From contig NZ_JALU01000003.1 in the NCBI RefSeq assembly GCF_000525775.1, positions 1 through 64,000 on the forward strand: DNA of 64,000 nucleotides, read 5' to 3'. Shown here piece after piece: positions 15,161-24,598 of this stretch. The first letter of the stretch is position 1. Every line of letters begins with the position of its first letter. Position numbers and translations under genes: made by a program. A model generated the notes under the pieces. That model had not been told where the DNA came from. It saw only the letters and a list, made by a program, of their open reading frames with translations, and searched no databases. Origin of the DNA: Mogibacterium timidum ATCC 33093 (GTDB lineage Bacteria > Bacillota > Clostridia > Peptostreptococcales > Anaerovoracaceae).

Positions 15161-16147
15161 TTAACCCCATCGCAGCCCTACATTCTTACCATCCGCCTTG
15201 TCGTAAATCAGCTTTGCAATCACGAGATCAAGGATACCGAGCCCGACATTCTTAAAGATAATGATCTCATCATCGTTCTCCCTGCCGACAATATCTCCAA
15301 GCGCATATTCACCGATATCTCCTGTAAGCTCCGACTCGGTTATGATTCCCCCCCGCAGAGGAATCTGAATATCAGCTGACTCTGCAATGCACGCATCCTT
15401 TGAATCGAAGTAGATCTTGTCAGCCCTGCCGAACAGTTCCGGATCAATCTCGTTCATCTCGGCGGTGTATGAACCGACACCGCTTACAACTGCCCCCTGC
15501 TTGACTTTTCCGGCATCAAATACAGGCTCTGTTGCAACTGTCACCACTACAATTACATCTGCTCCGTCTACAGCCTCATCTGTATCATTATACGCGATCA
15601 GCTCTGTCTCGCAAGCCTTGAACCTCGCCTTCATATCAGCGACAAACCTCTCCGTCTTGGCAAAATCTCTGGCGACGATTCTAACCTCATCCAGATCGCA
15701 TGCCGCAAGCATAGCCTCCAGTTGACAATCCGCCTGTCCACCAGTGCCGATCAGACAGCCGACCTTAGCATCCTTTCTCGCAAAAAGCTTAAATGCCGCA
15801 CCCGAAGCCGCTCCTGTACGGAATTTAGTGATAAAACTTCCGTCCATCAGTGCTACGATTTCTCCGTTTCTATCATCCATGAGCAGTACCTGACCCTTGG
15901 TTGTAGCCTCTCCCAGCTCTCTATTTCCCGGAAATATATTTACTATCTTGATCCCGGCCGCCCCCAGCTTGGAGCTGTAAGCAGGCATGAATGCGAAATT
16001 GCCTCTATCTCCGTCTGCTGCCAAAACCTGGCGCAGCGGAACTACGGCATTACCGCTCGAGAAGATCTTATACGCCTCAATATTTGACTCAATTGCATCT
16101 TCCATCGTAAATACAGCTCTGATATCCTTTTCATTTAATAAAAGCAT
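15161..16147 (-). CDS. Ornithine cyclodeaminase/mu-crystallin family dehydrogenase
   Basis: The 328-residue Rossmann protein has the family's substrate-side stretch FRTGAASGAA, the NAD-binding GTGGQADCQLEA region (residues ~133-144) and GADVIVVVT. Members deaminate and cyclise ornithine to proline, act as alanine or N-alkyl amino acid dehydrogenases, or reduce cyclic imino acids, so the substrate cannot be fixed from sequence. The start has GGGGGGAG just upstream. It looks monocistronic, since the ecf operon downstream has its own promoter. Confidence 0.85.
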   Translation of the reverse strand: MLLLNEKDIRAVFTMEDAIESNIEAYKIFSSGNAVVPLRQVLAADGDRGNFAFMPAYSSKLGAAGIKIVNIFPGNRELGEATTKGQVLLMDDRNGEIVALMDGSFITKFRTGAASGAAFKLFARKDAKVGCLIGTGGQADCQLEAMLAACDLDEVRIVARDFAKTERFVADMKARFKACETELIAYNDTDEAVDGADVIVVVTVATEPVFDAGKVKQGAVVSGVGSYTAEMNEIDPELFGRADKIYFDSKDACIAESADIQIPLRGGIITESELTGDIGEYALGDIVGRENDDEIIIFKNVGLGILDLVIAKLIYDKADGKNVGLRWG

Positions 16148-16259
16148 GATTACTCCCCCCGTTAAGTTCGTTTATAAATTTTTCATCTAAACTGCCATTT
16201 GAACCGCAGCTATTCAAATTCCCCAAAGTAGATTCTCGGCTTCTATCAGTGATCGCTCT

Positions 16260-17450
16260 CTACTTTAGCCTTATCTCTGCAACAACCGGATTATGGTCGC
16301 TGTGCTTAAAGCCCAGATCCTGAGTCTTACACGACTTCATCTCTATATTCGACGAATAGATCATTCCGTCTATCACATAGAACTGGAACTTCGACTTGTC
16401 CGCCCCCTTGAGCGGCTTGTCCAGCGACCTACACGTAGGATGAGTGCCATCCATCACGAAATTCAATGACGAATCATACTCGCTGATATCTATTTTCCCG
16501 GGCTTCCACAGCCCCTTATGCACGGGATAGTGTCCAATGTATACGTTGTTGAACGTCTGGTTAAAATCTCCACACGCTATCACGTAATTTCCTTTGTCCG
16601 ATTCCTCCTTGAGCAGCTTGTTGAGAGCCTCAGTCTGGGCCTTCTTACCCTCGCCGTTGTCATATGCCTCCAGATGCAAATTGATGTACACAAGCTCCTT
16701 GTCACTACCATTGACTTTCGCACGGTTCACAAGCAAGCAGCGCTTGAGGTTGATTGTGCGCACCGGCCATTTGAAAGACACAGGCAGGCTAACCCTCGAG
16801 GCACCGCCGGCCTTGAACTTGGACAGAGTCATAACTCCGCTATCCACCTTACCTATCGGTGGTAGCGGATAAGGCACTATCGCCGCCTTGAAATTTCTTG
16901 CAAATGAATTTTCATAGTCACCCGCAGCTGCCCCGATCCTCGACACTTGGTCTATGTGCTCAGAGCGAGTTGAATCCTTGTCTACCTCCTGCAGCATCGC
17001 AATGTCCGGCGATACCTCATCTATCTCCCGCGAGACGGCTTTGATGTTTTCCTTTATTCTTTGCTTGCCGGACGTCTTGACGTGTGTGCCTCCGTCCATA
17101 AAAAAGTCTGCATTATCCCCGAGTGCTCCATACCCTATATTCCATGTCATAACCTTGAGTGCTTTCCCTCGTGAGACTTCATATGCAGCCTTGCCGTTGA
17201 TAGCTACGCGCTCAACTGTTTCGGGCTTATATTCGGTCAGTGATATAAACGCTATCAGCCCGGCAAAGGCAATCGCTATTATAAGTATGATGATTGCTAT
17301 GGCCTTCAGTATCTTCTTAATAACGGATCTGCCATTCCCTCCGTTATTATTAGAGCTGCCATCATTTCCGTTATGAGAGCTGCTGCCGAATTCGTTAGTG
17401 CCTTTGTTGTTCAATCCACTATTAGAAATATTTGCTAAATTATCTGTCAT
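16260..17450 (-). CDS. Membrane-anchored endonuclease/exonuclease/phosphatase family protein
   Basis: The 396-residue protein begins with an Asn/Gly/Ser-rich segment (residues 1-40), then one membrane helix (about 48-70, AIAIIILIIAIAFAGLIA), then an EEP-fold domain. Catalytic motifs are visible in order: MTWNIGYG, MLQEVDKDS, INLHLEAYD, CGDFNQTF and the terminal HSDHNPVVAEI. With one N-terminal helix preceded by basic residues, the domain is probably outside the cell. The substrate could be nucleic acid, a phospholipid or a phosphoester; related clostridial proteins are simply called EEP hydrolases. Confidence 0.85.
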   Translation of the reverse strand: MTDNLANISNSGLNNKGTNEFGSSSHNGNDGSSNNNGGNGRSVIKKILKAIAIIILIIAIAFAGLIAFISLTEYKPETVERVAINGKAAYEVSRGKALKVMTWNIGYGALGDNADFFMDGGTHVKTSGKQRIKENIKAVSREIDEVSPDIAMLQEVDKDSTRSEHIDQVSRIGAAAGDYENSFARNFKAAIVPYPLPPIGKVDSGVMTLSKFKAGGASRVSLPVSFKWPVRTINLKRCLLVNRAKVNGSDKELVYINLHLEAYDNGEGKKAQTEALNKLLKEESDKGNYVIACGDFNQTFNNVYIGHYPVHKGLWKPGKIDISEYDSSLNFVMDGTHPTCRSLDKPLKGADKSKFQFYVIDGMIYSSNIEMKSCKTQDLGFKHSDHNPVVAEIRLK

Positions 17451-17578
17451 TTTTTATCTCCTCGAAGCAGATATATTGCCATCCACGTGTATACTTGTAA
17501 GATACAACGTCTGTTAGGCTTATCATAAAATGTTAATCATATCCCTAATAGGATACCACATATCAAATATGTTTGAAC

Positions 17579-17607
17579 ATAAAAACAGGGGCGCATCCGC
17601 GCCCCTG
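17579..17607 (-). terminator. tuf terminator
   Basis: CAGGGGCGC and GCGCCCCTG form a 9-bp stem around GGAT, followed on the minus strand by TTTTT. Confidence 0.85.
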
Positions 17608-17643
17608 CCTTATTTCTCTGGTGGTATTCCTTCTATATCGGGA

Positions 17644-18837
17644 TTACTCGATGATCTCCGTTACTACGCCGGAGCCTACTGTTCTTCCGCCTTCTCTGAT
17701 AGCAAAACGCAGTCCCTCTTCGATAGCGATTGGTGTAATTAGAGAAATCTCCATTACTACGTTATCTCCCGGCATGCACATCTCTGTTCCTTCAGGCAGC
17801 TGCAGATCTCCTGTTACGTCTGTTGTTCTCAGGTAGAACTGTGGTCTGTATCCGTTGAAGAATGGTGTGTGTCTTCCACCCTCTTCCTTCTTGAGTACGT
17901 ATACCTGTCCCTTGAACTTTGTGTGCGGGTGAATCGTTCCCGGCTTCGAGAGTACCTGTCCTCTTTCGATTTCGTCTCTCTGTACACCTCTCAGCAGTGC
18001 TCCGATGTTGTCTCCCGTCTCAGCCTGATCAAGAGTCTTCTTGAACATCTCTACTCCGGTTACTACTACCTTTCTCTTCTCTTCTGTCAGTCCTACGAGC
18101 TCTACCTCGTCGCCAACCTTGAGCATTCCTCTCTCTACTCTTCCTGTTGCTACCGTTCCACGTCCCGTGATCGAGAATACGTCCTCGATCGGCATCAGGA
18201 ATGCCTGGTCGTTTGCTCTCTGTGGCTCAGGAATGTATGTATCTACTGCCTCCATAAGCTCGAGAATCTTATCTCCCCACTCGCCTTCCGGATCCTCCAG
18301 TGCCTTGAGTGCCGATCCTCTTACGATCGGTGTGTCATCTCCGGGGAACTCATACTCGTCAAGAAGCTCTCTTACCTCCATCTCTACGAGATCCAGCAGT
18401 TCCTCGTCGTCTACCATATCGCACTTGTTCAGGAATACGATGATATATGGTACGCCTACCTGTCTCGACAGAAGGATGTGCTCTCTTGTCTGAGGCATCG
18501 GTCCATCTGTTGCCGCCACTACCAGGATAGCTCCGTCCATCTGTGCTGCTCCTGTGATCATGTTCTTAACGTAGTCGGCGTGTCCCGGGCAGTCTACGTG
18601 TGCGTAGTGTCTGTTTGGTGTCTCATACTCTACGTGTGCAGATGAAATCGTGATTCCTCTTGCCTTCTCCTCCGGCGCCTTATCGATCTGGTCGAATGCT
18701 ACGTCTGCTCCGAGTCCATATCTTGCGTGAAGAGTCTTTGTGATTGCCGCTGTCAGAGTTGTCTTGCCGTGGTCAACGTGGCCGATTGTACCAATGTTGA
18801 TATGTGGCTTGGTTCTCTCATACTTCTGCTTTGCCAT
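17644..18837 (-). CDS. tuf: Elongation factor Tu
   Basis: The 397-residue translational GTPase delivers aminoacyl-tRNA to the ribosome. G motifs are [16 protein letters not shown] and NKCD, followed by beta-barrel domains 2 and 3 with [13 protein letters not shown] and the C-terminal [10 protein letters not shown]. The codon use is strongly biased, as usual for this gene. AAGGAGG precedes ATG 18837. It follows tRNA-Thr by 37 nt; no fusA, rpsL or rpsG is adjacent, so this is a stand-alone tuf locus. Confidence 0.98.
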   Translation of the reverse strand: MAKQKYERTKPHINIGTIGHVDHGKTTLTAAITKTLHARYGLGADVAFDQIDKAPEEKARGITISSAHVEYETPNRHYAHVDCPGHADYVKNMITGAAQMDGAILVVAATDGPMPQTREHILLSRQVGVPYIIVFLNKCDMVDDEELLDLVEMEVRELLDEYEFPGDDTPIVRGSALKALEDPEGEWGDKILELMEAVDTYIPEPQRANDQAFLMPIEDVFSITGRGTVATGRVERGMLKVGDEVELVGLTEEKRKVVVTGVEMFKKTLDQAETGDNIGALLRGVQRDEIERGQVLSKPGTIHPHTKFKGQVYVLKKEEGGRHTPFFNGYRPQFYLRTTDVTGDLQLPEGTEMCMPGDNVVMEISLITPIAIEEGLRFAIREGGRTVGSGVVTEIIE

Positions 18838-18874
18838 GATAGCCTCCTTAGAATGTGTTTACTTTAAAAATTGT

Positions 18875-18951
<77 letters not shown>

Positions 18952-18963
18952 ACGTATACATGA

Positions 18964-18992
18964 ATAGTACACGAAATAGCGCAGCCTGTCAA
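18964..18992 (-). promoter_or_regulatory. Promoter of tRNA-Thr/tuf
   Basis: TTGACA (18987-18992), a 17-nt spacer and TACTAT (18964-18969), 12 nt before the tRNA. Confidence 0.7.
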
Positions 18993-19157
18993 TATTTCGA
19001 GACCTCTGTCACCTTTATCGTTCGAGTATCGTTTGAGGCTTATGTCGTCTTTATCGCTTTCATAAATCGCAGTGCTCCGAGCACTCGCGAAGAGTCGGAA
19101 CGCACGCAAAATAAGGCACGGGGATTCAGCGGGATGGTCGTGCGATTTTTACAATAG

Positions 19158-19184
19158 AAAACTGCCACGATACGGTGGCAGTTT
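19158..19184 (-). terminator. buk terminator
   Basis: AAACTGCCAC and GTGGCAGTTT form a 10-bp stem, followed on the minus strand by TCTATTG, 37 nt after the buk stop. Confidence 0.65.
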
Positions 19185-19220
19185 GAGCTTGTTTGAGCTT
19201 ATAAGTAAGAACCGAAATAA

Positions 19221-20366
19221 CTATTTCGCCGGTGTTGTGTATGGGTCAACCCCCTTGCAGATGCGGATTCTGTCAACTGCTGCAGCCTTGATCTCGCCGA
19301 AATTCTGTAGCTGCTCCTCGCCTCTGAGCACTCTGAGCGCACCTCCTGCAAGAGCTTCCATCTCGAACTCGCCCGGCATCATCTCAATCGGCGCAATCCA
19401 GCTTACCATCTCATCAATCCTGCCTGTGAGGAACTTGGAGTAAGCAACTCCGCCTGTGAGGATGATTCTATCAACCTTGCCGGATACCGGAGCTGCGAGC
19501 TTAGCTATATCCTTAGCTATGCCGTAAGCCATCCCTTCGTATACCGCCTTGGCATACTCGTTACCCGCGTCGATCATATTCTCGACCTCGATAGCATCTG
19601 TAGTACCGAGGTGTGCCTTGAGTCCGCCTGCGCCGTGGAACTTCTTCATTACAGTCTTGGCATCCTCATCTGTTGTAAAGCAGTAGTTAACAAGATCCTT
19701 GCAGCTAACTCCGCCGCCGCGCTCAGGCGAGAAGTTGCCCTCGTCATCGTTAACGCAATCGATGTTAACACCGTTGTGGTACAGTCTAATTGAGCTTCCG
19801 CCACCCATGTGAGCGACAATGAATGTGCACTCGTCAAAAGGCTTTTTGAGCACCTCGTTAGCGCACTTGATAGCCATTGCTCTAGTGTTCAGAGTATGTC
19901 CAACCGTATATCTGGGAATCTCCGGAACGCCGGAAACTCTGGCGATTGGCTGCATCTCGTCTGTTCCGATTGCGTCGTAGATGCAAGCGGGGATTCCGAA
20001 CTCCTGCTTGAGATTGAATGCGATCATGCTACCTAGCAGGGATGCGTGCTTAGCTGTGTCATCCGGTCTAGTCAGATAGTCGATCATCTCCTGATCGATA
20101 CCGATAGCTCCGTGCGGGCACGCGATGATATTGCCGCCTCTTGAGCATACTGCAGTCAGCGTGTTAACCCCGATGCCGTTGTTCTCGAGAGTGTTTCTAA
20201 CCTTCTCATTGCGAAAATCGAACTGATCGAGGATATCGTCAAATTGAGCCATCTCCTCCTGAGTGTGCCTGATTGTCTCTTTGAAAACTTCCTGCGTATC
20301 GTCATAGACGGCAATCTTGCTTGATGTCGATCCTAGATTAAGTACAAGAATTCTCTCTTTACTCAT
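19221..20366 (-). CDS. buk: Butyrate kinase (acetokinase family)
   Basis: The 381-residue ASKHA-fold kinase interconverts butyryl phosphate plus ADP with butyrate plus ATP. N-terminal phosphate motif LNLGSTSSKIAVYDD, then AVCSRGG, GHTLNTRA, VAHMGGGSS (adenosine/phosphate motif), GDxx-like NDDEGNFSPERGGG and ILTGGVAYS fit butyrate kinases more than acetate kinases. It is about 25 residues longer than the usual ~355. No phosphotransbutyrylase gene lies beside it, which is unusual, because ptb and buk are normally paired. Branched-chain acyl phosphates are an alternative substrate. GGGAG precedes ATG 20366. Confidence 0.9.
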   Translation of the reverse strand: MSKERILVLNLGSTSSKIAVYDDTQEVFKETIRHTQEEMAQFDDILDQFDFRNEKVRNTLENNGIGVNTLTAVCSRGGNIIACPHGAIGIDQEMIDYLTRPDDTAKHASLLGSMIAFNLKQEFGIPACIYDAIGTDEMQPIARVSGVPEIPRYTVGHTLNTRAMAIKCANEVLKKPFDECTFIVAHMGGGSSIRLYHNGVNIDCVNDDEGNFSPERGGGVSCKDLVNYCFTTDEDAKTVMKKFHGAGGLKAHLGTTDAIEVENMIDAGNEYAKAVYEGMAYGIAKDIAKLAAPVSGKVDRIILTGGVAYSKFLTGRIDEMVSWIAPIEMMPGEFEMEALAGGALRVLRGEEQLQNFGEIKAAAVDRIRICKGVDPYTTPAK

Positions 20367-20397
20367 GTATCCATCTCCCTTTCAAAATCATAATAAA

Positions 20398-20423
20398 TAC
20401 ATTACCTGATGTTACGTAATGTA
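20398..20423 (-). promoter_or_regulatory. Inverted repeat at the buk promoter
   Basis: TACATTAC and GTAATGTA flank a 10-nt spacer. The repeat lies immediately downstream of a TATACT -10-like hexamer in the buk direction, where a repressor would block initiation. The -35 match (CTGACA, 19-nt spacing) is poor. Confidence 0.4.
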
Positions 20424-20635
20424 GTATATCACATTCGCATACCTTAATGTCAGTAACGATTGCGCTATGCAATTGGTAAAGACTCATATATTATAGCAAG
20501 CTGCGTCTTATTTAGAGCAGCATATCACCAATCGGTCAGCCTGCTATGTTTCGCCGTCATACTACTCTGCTCTTCACATCAATATTACCGATTTCAAGGT
20601 GGACGGATGTGATTATTTCTCGTCGCAGCACAGTT

Positions 20636-23600
20636 CTACTCTTCACAGCTGAAATAAGAAACTGCCGACTCGAACATACCGAGCTCGAACTCGCCGGGTA
20701 CGTTCTTGTACAGGCCCTTCCCTATTCTCTCGGAGTGTCCCATCTTGCCGAGAATCCTGCCATCCGGAGAAAGGATTCCTTCGATAGCCATGGTCGAACC
20801 GTTAGGATTGAACCGGATATCCATAGTTGGATTTCCTTCAAAATCCACGTACTGTGTCAGTATCTGCCCATTCTCGAGCATGGTGTCTATGTCGTTATCG
20901 TTAGCTATGAACCTGCCCTCCCCGTGTGAGATAGGAACAGTCAGAACCTGCCCGACGCTTGCCCTTCTGAGCCAAGGAGATTTGGTCGAGCACACCTTAG
21001 TTCTAACGAGCTTGGACTGGTGTCTGCCGATATTGTTGAATGTCAGCGTTGGACTGTCTGACTGCTGCACTCCGATCTCTCCATATGGGAGCAGCCCCAG
21101 CTTGATCAATGCCTGGAACCCGTTGCAGATGCCGGCAACTAGACCGTCTCTCTCGTCGAGAAGCTTCATCAGTTCCTCGGAAATCTCCTCGTTGCGAAGG
21201 AACGAAGTGATAAATTTGCCGGAGCCGTCCGGCTCATCTGCACCCGAGAATCCGCCCGGCAGGAATAGCACCTGTGACTCGGAGAGCGATTTCGCGAAGT
21301 CCTTAACCGACTTCTTGAGGTGCTCACTTGTGAGATTGTTTACTACAAAAGTCTCTGCTTCTCCGCCGGCCTTCTCGACTGCTCCGGCTGTATCATATTC
21401 GCAGTTGGTACCCGGGAATACAGGGATGAGGAATTTAGGCTTAGCAACAGCATTGCGTGGTGCCGCATCGCTTCTGGTCCTGTATATCATGTCCGGAATG
21501 CTGACCTTCGGTGTCTCGATGTTACAGCTGTATACAGGTTCAAGCTTGCCCTCGTACAGATCGCACAGCGAGACAAGCCTTACGCGCCCCTTCTTGCTGC
21601 CGATTGATTCGCGAGCAACAGTCTTACCCAGCAGCTTCATGTCAGCCGTAAGCTCGATGTTTTGACCTGTCTCGATAATGAAGCTGCCGTAAGCATAACC
21701 GAACATCTCTCGCATCGAGATGTCCGCGTCAAACTCAAAACCGATATTATTGCCCATAGCCATCTTGAATACTGCCTCTGCAGGCCCGCCGAATCCGGGC
21801 GTATAGCATGCCGCAACCAGTCCGTTGTCTACGAGCTTCCTGACCATATTGAAGTTTCTGATGAGCGACTCTGCAGTTGGCAGCCCGTCCTCACCAAGCT
21901 CCGGTCTCAGCCATACGACCTCATGTCCTCGCCTCTTGAACTCCGGAGACACCACCTTGTCCAGCTCATCTGTGGTCACGGCAAATGAAATCAGCGTTGG
22001 CGGCACGTGGATATCCTCGAAGGTTCCGCTCATGGAATCCTTGCCTCCGATAGCTCCGATGCCCAGCTCCATCTGAGCTCTAAACGCCCCCAGGACTGCG
22101 CCGAAAGCCTTGCCCCATGCTTTGTCATTGTCTCCGAGCTTCTCGAAGTATTCCTGCAAGCTGAGATAGATGTGATCATAGCTTGCACCCGTCGCAATCA
22201 GCTTGGCCACGCTTTCAACAATTGCCAAATATGCGCCGTGATAAGGGCTTTGCTCTAAGATGTATGGGTTAAAGCCGTATGCCATCATGGACACAGTGCT
22301 GCACTCACCCTCAAGCATCGGAATCTTGTGTACCATCGCCTGAATAGGGGTTCTCTGGTTGATCCCACCGAAAGGCATCAGGACTGTGTTGGCTCCGATT
22401 GTAGAGTCAAACCTCTCGGACAGGCCTCTTTTAGAGCACACATTGAGGTCGGAGACGAGATCCTTCATGCCCTTCTCAAAGTCCCTCGGAATCTCCTTAT
22501 CGTATCTGCGAGCACCCTCGATAACAGCGTCAGCCTCCTTCTCGGCGCCGTTAGTATCGAGGAACTCACGAGAAATATTCACAAGCTGTTGGCCTCTGAA
22601 CGACATCGTGAGGTATGCCTCCTCAGTCACCCTTGCAACCTCTGTCGCCTCGAGGTTCTCACTCTCTGCCAGCTGTTTGAACTTCTCAGCATCCTCAGCA
22701 GCAACGACTACAGCCATTCTCTCCTGCGACTCGCTGATAGCGAGCTCCGTGCCGTCCAGCCCATCGTACTTCTTAGGAATGTTGTCAAGATTTACATCCA
22801 GTCCGTCTGCCAATTCTCCGACAGCGACGGATACACCGCCTGCGCCGAAGTCATTGCAGCGCTTTACGAGGGTAGTCGCTTCCGGATTTCTGAACAGTCT
22901 CTGAATCTTTCGCTCCTCGGGAGCGTTGCCCTTCTGCACCTCGGCTCCGCACGTCTCCAGCGACTCCAAGCTGTGCGATTTGGACGAGCCGGTCGCTCCG
23001 CCGATTCCGTCTCTGCCGGTTCTGCCGCCTAGCAGAATAACCACATCGCCGGCAGCCGGTCTCTCGCGTCTGATGTTAGAAGCCGGAGCAGCGGCAACAA
23101 CTGCACCTACCTCCATTCTTTTAGCCACATATCCCTCGTGGTACACTTCGTCCACGAGACCGGTCGTAAGTCCGATCTGGTTGCCGTATGAGCTATATCC
23201 GTTGGCAGCAGTAGTTGTAATCTTCTTTTGCGAGAGCTTGCCCTCTCTGGTCTCCGACACAGGGGTGAGCGGATTGCCTGAACCTGTCACGCGCATAGCA
23301 GCGTATACATAGCCTCTGCCCGAAAGCGGATCGCGGATAGCTCCGCCGATGCAGGTTGCGGCTCCTCCAAAAGGCTCGATCTCAGTCGGATGATTATGTG
23401 TCTCATTCTTGAACAGCAGCACCCAATCCTGATCCTCACCATCAATATTCGCCTTAAAATCAACTGTGCATGCGTTAATCTCTTCCGACTCCACGACATC
23501 CACCAGCTTGCCGTTCTCCTTGAGTGCCTTGACCGCGATGGTTGCAACATTCATAAGGCTGATTGGCTTGTGCACGCCCAGCTGCTTGCGCAGCTCCTGA

Positions 23601-24343
23601 TACTCACTGAAGGTCTTGTTGATAGTCTCGTCCTTAAATACAACGCCTCTGATAGTCGTGTTGAAGGTCGTGTGACGGCAGTGGTCTGACCAATACGTAT
23701 CTATAACCTTGATTTCTGCCACGCTTGGATCTCTGTCCAGTCCCTTGAAGTACTCGCGACACATCTTGAGGTCCTCGATATCCATAGCGAGCGAATTTGC
23801 CACTAGATATGTCTCGAGGTCTGCGTCTGTGAAATTGATGAAGTTCTTGACTGTAGCCACCGGCGCCGGATCCGGATATTTGGATCGGAGTGTTGCCGGC
23901 ACGCCAAGCGCAGCCTCTCTCGACTCAACCGGGTTAATCAGATACTCCTTGATCTTCTCGAGCTCATCGTTAGACAGCTCGCCCTCGAGGATGTAGATGA
24001 CAGCAGACTTTACAGTCGGTGTCTCGTCGGGTGCTATGAACTGCAAGCACTCCTCAGCTGAGCTTGCCCTCTGGTCGAACTGTCCGGGCAGATACTCAAC
24101 TGCGATTACCTGCTGCTTACGGAAATCCATATCTGTACAGCTGGTGTCCGTAGGCGGCTCCGAGAAAATCGTCTCCCCGGCCTCGAGGAATGCTTCGTCT
24201 GATAGATCCTCGATCAGGTACCTGTTGATTACTCTAATGTCAGTCAGATTCACAATCTGCAGGCTCTCCTTAAACTCCTTGATGAGCTCCTTCGCCCTGT
24301 TCGCGAATTCCGGCTTCTTCTCTACGTATAAAGCTTTGACCAT
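20636..24343 (-). CDS. purL: Phosphoribosylformylglycinamidine synthase, large single-chain PurL
   Basis: The 1235-residue protein converts FGAR, glutamine and ATP to FGAM. It is the long form: N-terminal linker domain, two AIRS-like synthetase halves (NETHNHPTEIEPFGGAATCI; LLGGRTGRDGIGGATGSSK; DFGAGGVSVAVGEL) and a C-terminal glutaminase with PVFPGTNCEYDT, the nucleophile region GICNGFQALIKLG and PISHGEGRF. ATG 24343 has GAGGAG 7 nt upstream; an open extension to 24400 lacks support. Last gene of purEFMND-L, 255 nt after purD, with no gene between. PurQ and PurS are not needed with this form. Confidence 0.95.
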   Translation of the reverse strand: MVKALYVEKKPEFANRAKELIKEFKESLQIVNLTDIRVINRYLIEDLSDEAFLEAGETIFSEPPTDTSCTDMDFRKQQVIAVEYLPGQFDQRASSAEECLQFIAPDETPTVKSAVIYILEGELSNDELEKIKEYLINPVESREAALGVPATLRSKYPDPAPVATVKNFINFTDADLETYLVANSLAMDIEDLKMCREYFKGLDRDPSVAEIKVIDTYWSDHCRHTTFNTTIRGVVFKDETINKTFSEYQELRKQLGVHKPISLMNVATIAVKALKENGKLVDVVESEEINACTVDFKANIDGEDQDWVLLFKNETHNHPTEIEPFGGAATCIGGAIRDPLSGRGYVYAAMRVTGSGNPLTPVSETREGKLSQKKITTTAANGYSSYGNQIGLTTGLVDEVYHEGYVAKRMEVGAVVAAAPASNIRRERPAAGDVVILLGGRTGRDGIGGATGSSKSHSLESLETCGAEVQKGNAPEERKIQRLFRNPEATTLVKRCNDFGAGGVSVAVGELADGLDVNLDNIPKKYDGLDGTELAISESQERMAVVVAAEDAEKFKQLAESENLEATEVARVTEEAYLTMSFRGQQLVNISREFLDTNGAEKEADAVIEGARRYDKEIPRDFEKGMKDLVSDLNVCSKRGLSERFDSTIGANTVLMPFGGINQRTPIQAMVHKIPMLEGECSTVSMMAYGFNPYILEQSPYHGAYLAIVESVAKLIATGASYDHIYLSLQEYFEKLGDNDKAWGKAFGAVLGAFRAQMELGIGAIGGKDSMSGTFEDIHVPPTLISFAVTTDELDKVVSPEFKRRGHEVVWLRPELGEDGLPTAESLIRNFNMVRKLVDNGLVAACYTPGFGGPAEAVFKMAMGNNIGFEFDADISMREMFGYAYGSFIIETGQNIELTADMKLLGKTVARESIGSKKGRVRLVSLCDLYEGKLEPVYSCNIETPKVSIPDMIYRTRSDAAPRNAVAKPKFLIPVFPGTNCEYDTAGAVEKAGGEAETFVVNNLTSEHLKKSVKDFAKSLSESQVLFLPGGFSGADEPDGSGKFITSFLRNEEISEELMKLLDERDGLVAGICNGFQALIKLGLLPYGEIGVQQSDSPTLTFNNIGRHQSKLVRTKVCSTKSPWLRRASVGQVLTVPISHGEGRFIANDNDIDTMLENGQILTQYVDFEGNPTMDIRFNPNGSTMAIEGILSPDGRILGKMGHSERIGKGLYKNVPGEFELGMFESAVSYFSCEE

Positions 24344-24598
24344 GCCATTACTCCTCGTATAATATGTTTTACCGACACATCTTCTTATGAAATGTGTCAT
24401 ACAATAACTTGTTCAACCTTGGATGTCCTGATGGTAAAATGTCTTTAGCGGACATCTTACAAAAGGTATGTCTATTACTGTCTAATGATTGTCTGAAATA
24501 TACGATTGCTGCGCTGATTACCGCCACGCCGCGGAGGCCGGGAACGCTCAGGCCACTGCGATCGATGTGGCGATATGCAGTCTGCTGAATTTATGATT

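Noticed and set aside
20706-21665. 319-codon plus-strand ORF opposite purL
   Set aside because: Antisense to the PurL glutaminase domain; Ser/Pro/Leu-rich shadow composition and no upstream signals.
24344-24598. Hidden gene or regulatory RNA between purD and purL
   Set aside because: No frame with a ribosome site and no convincing terminator or riboswitch fold was found by eye.
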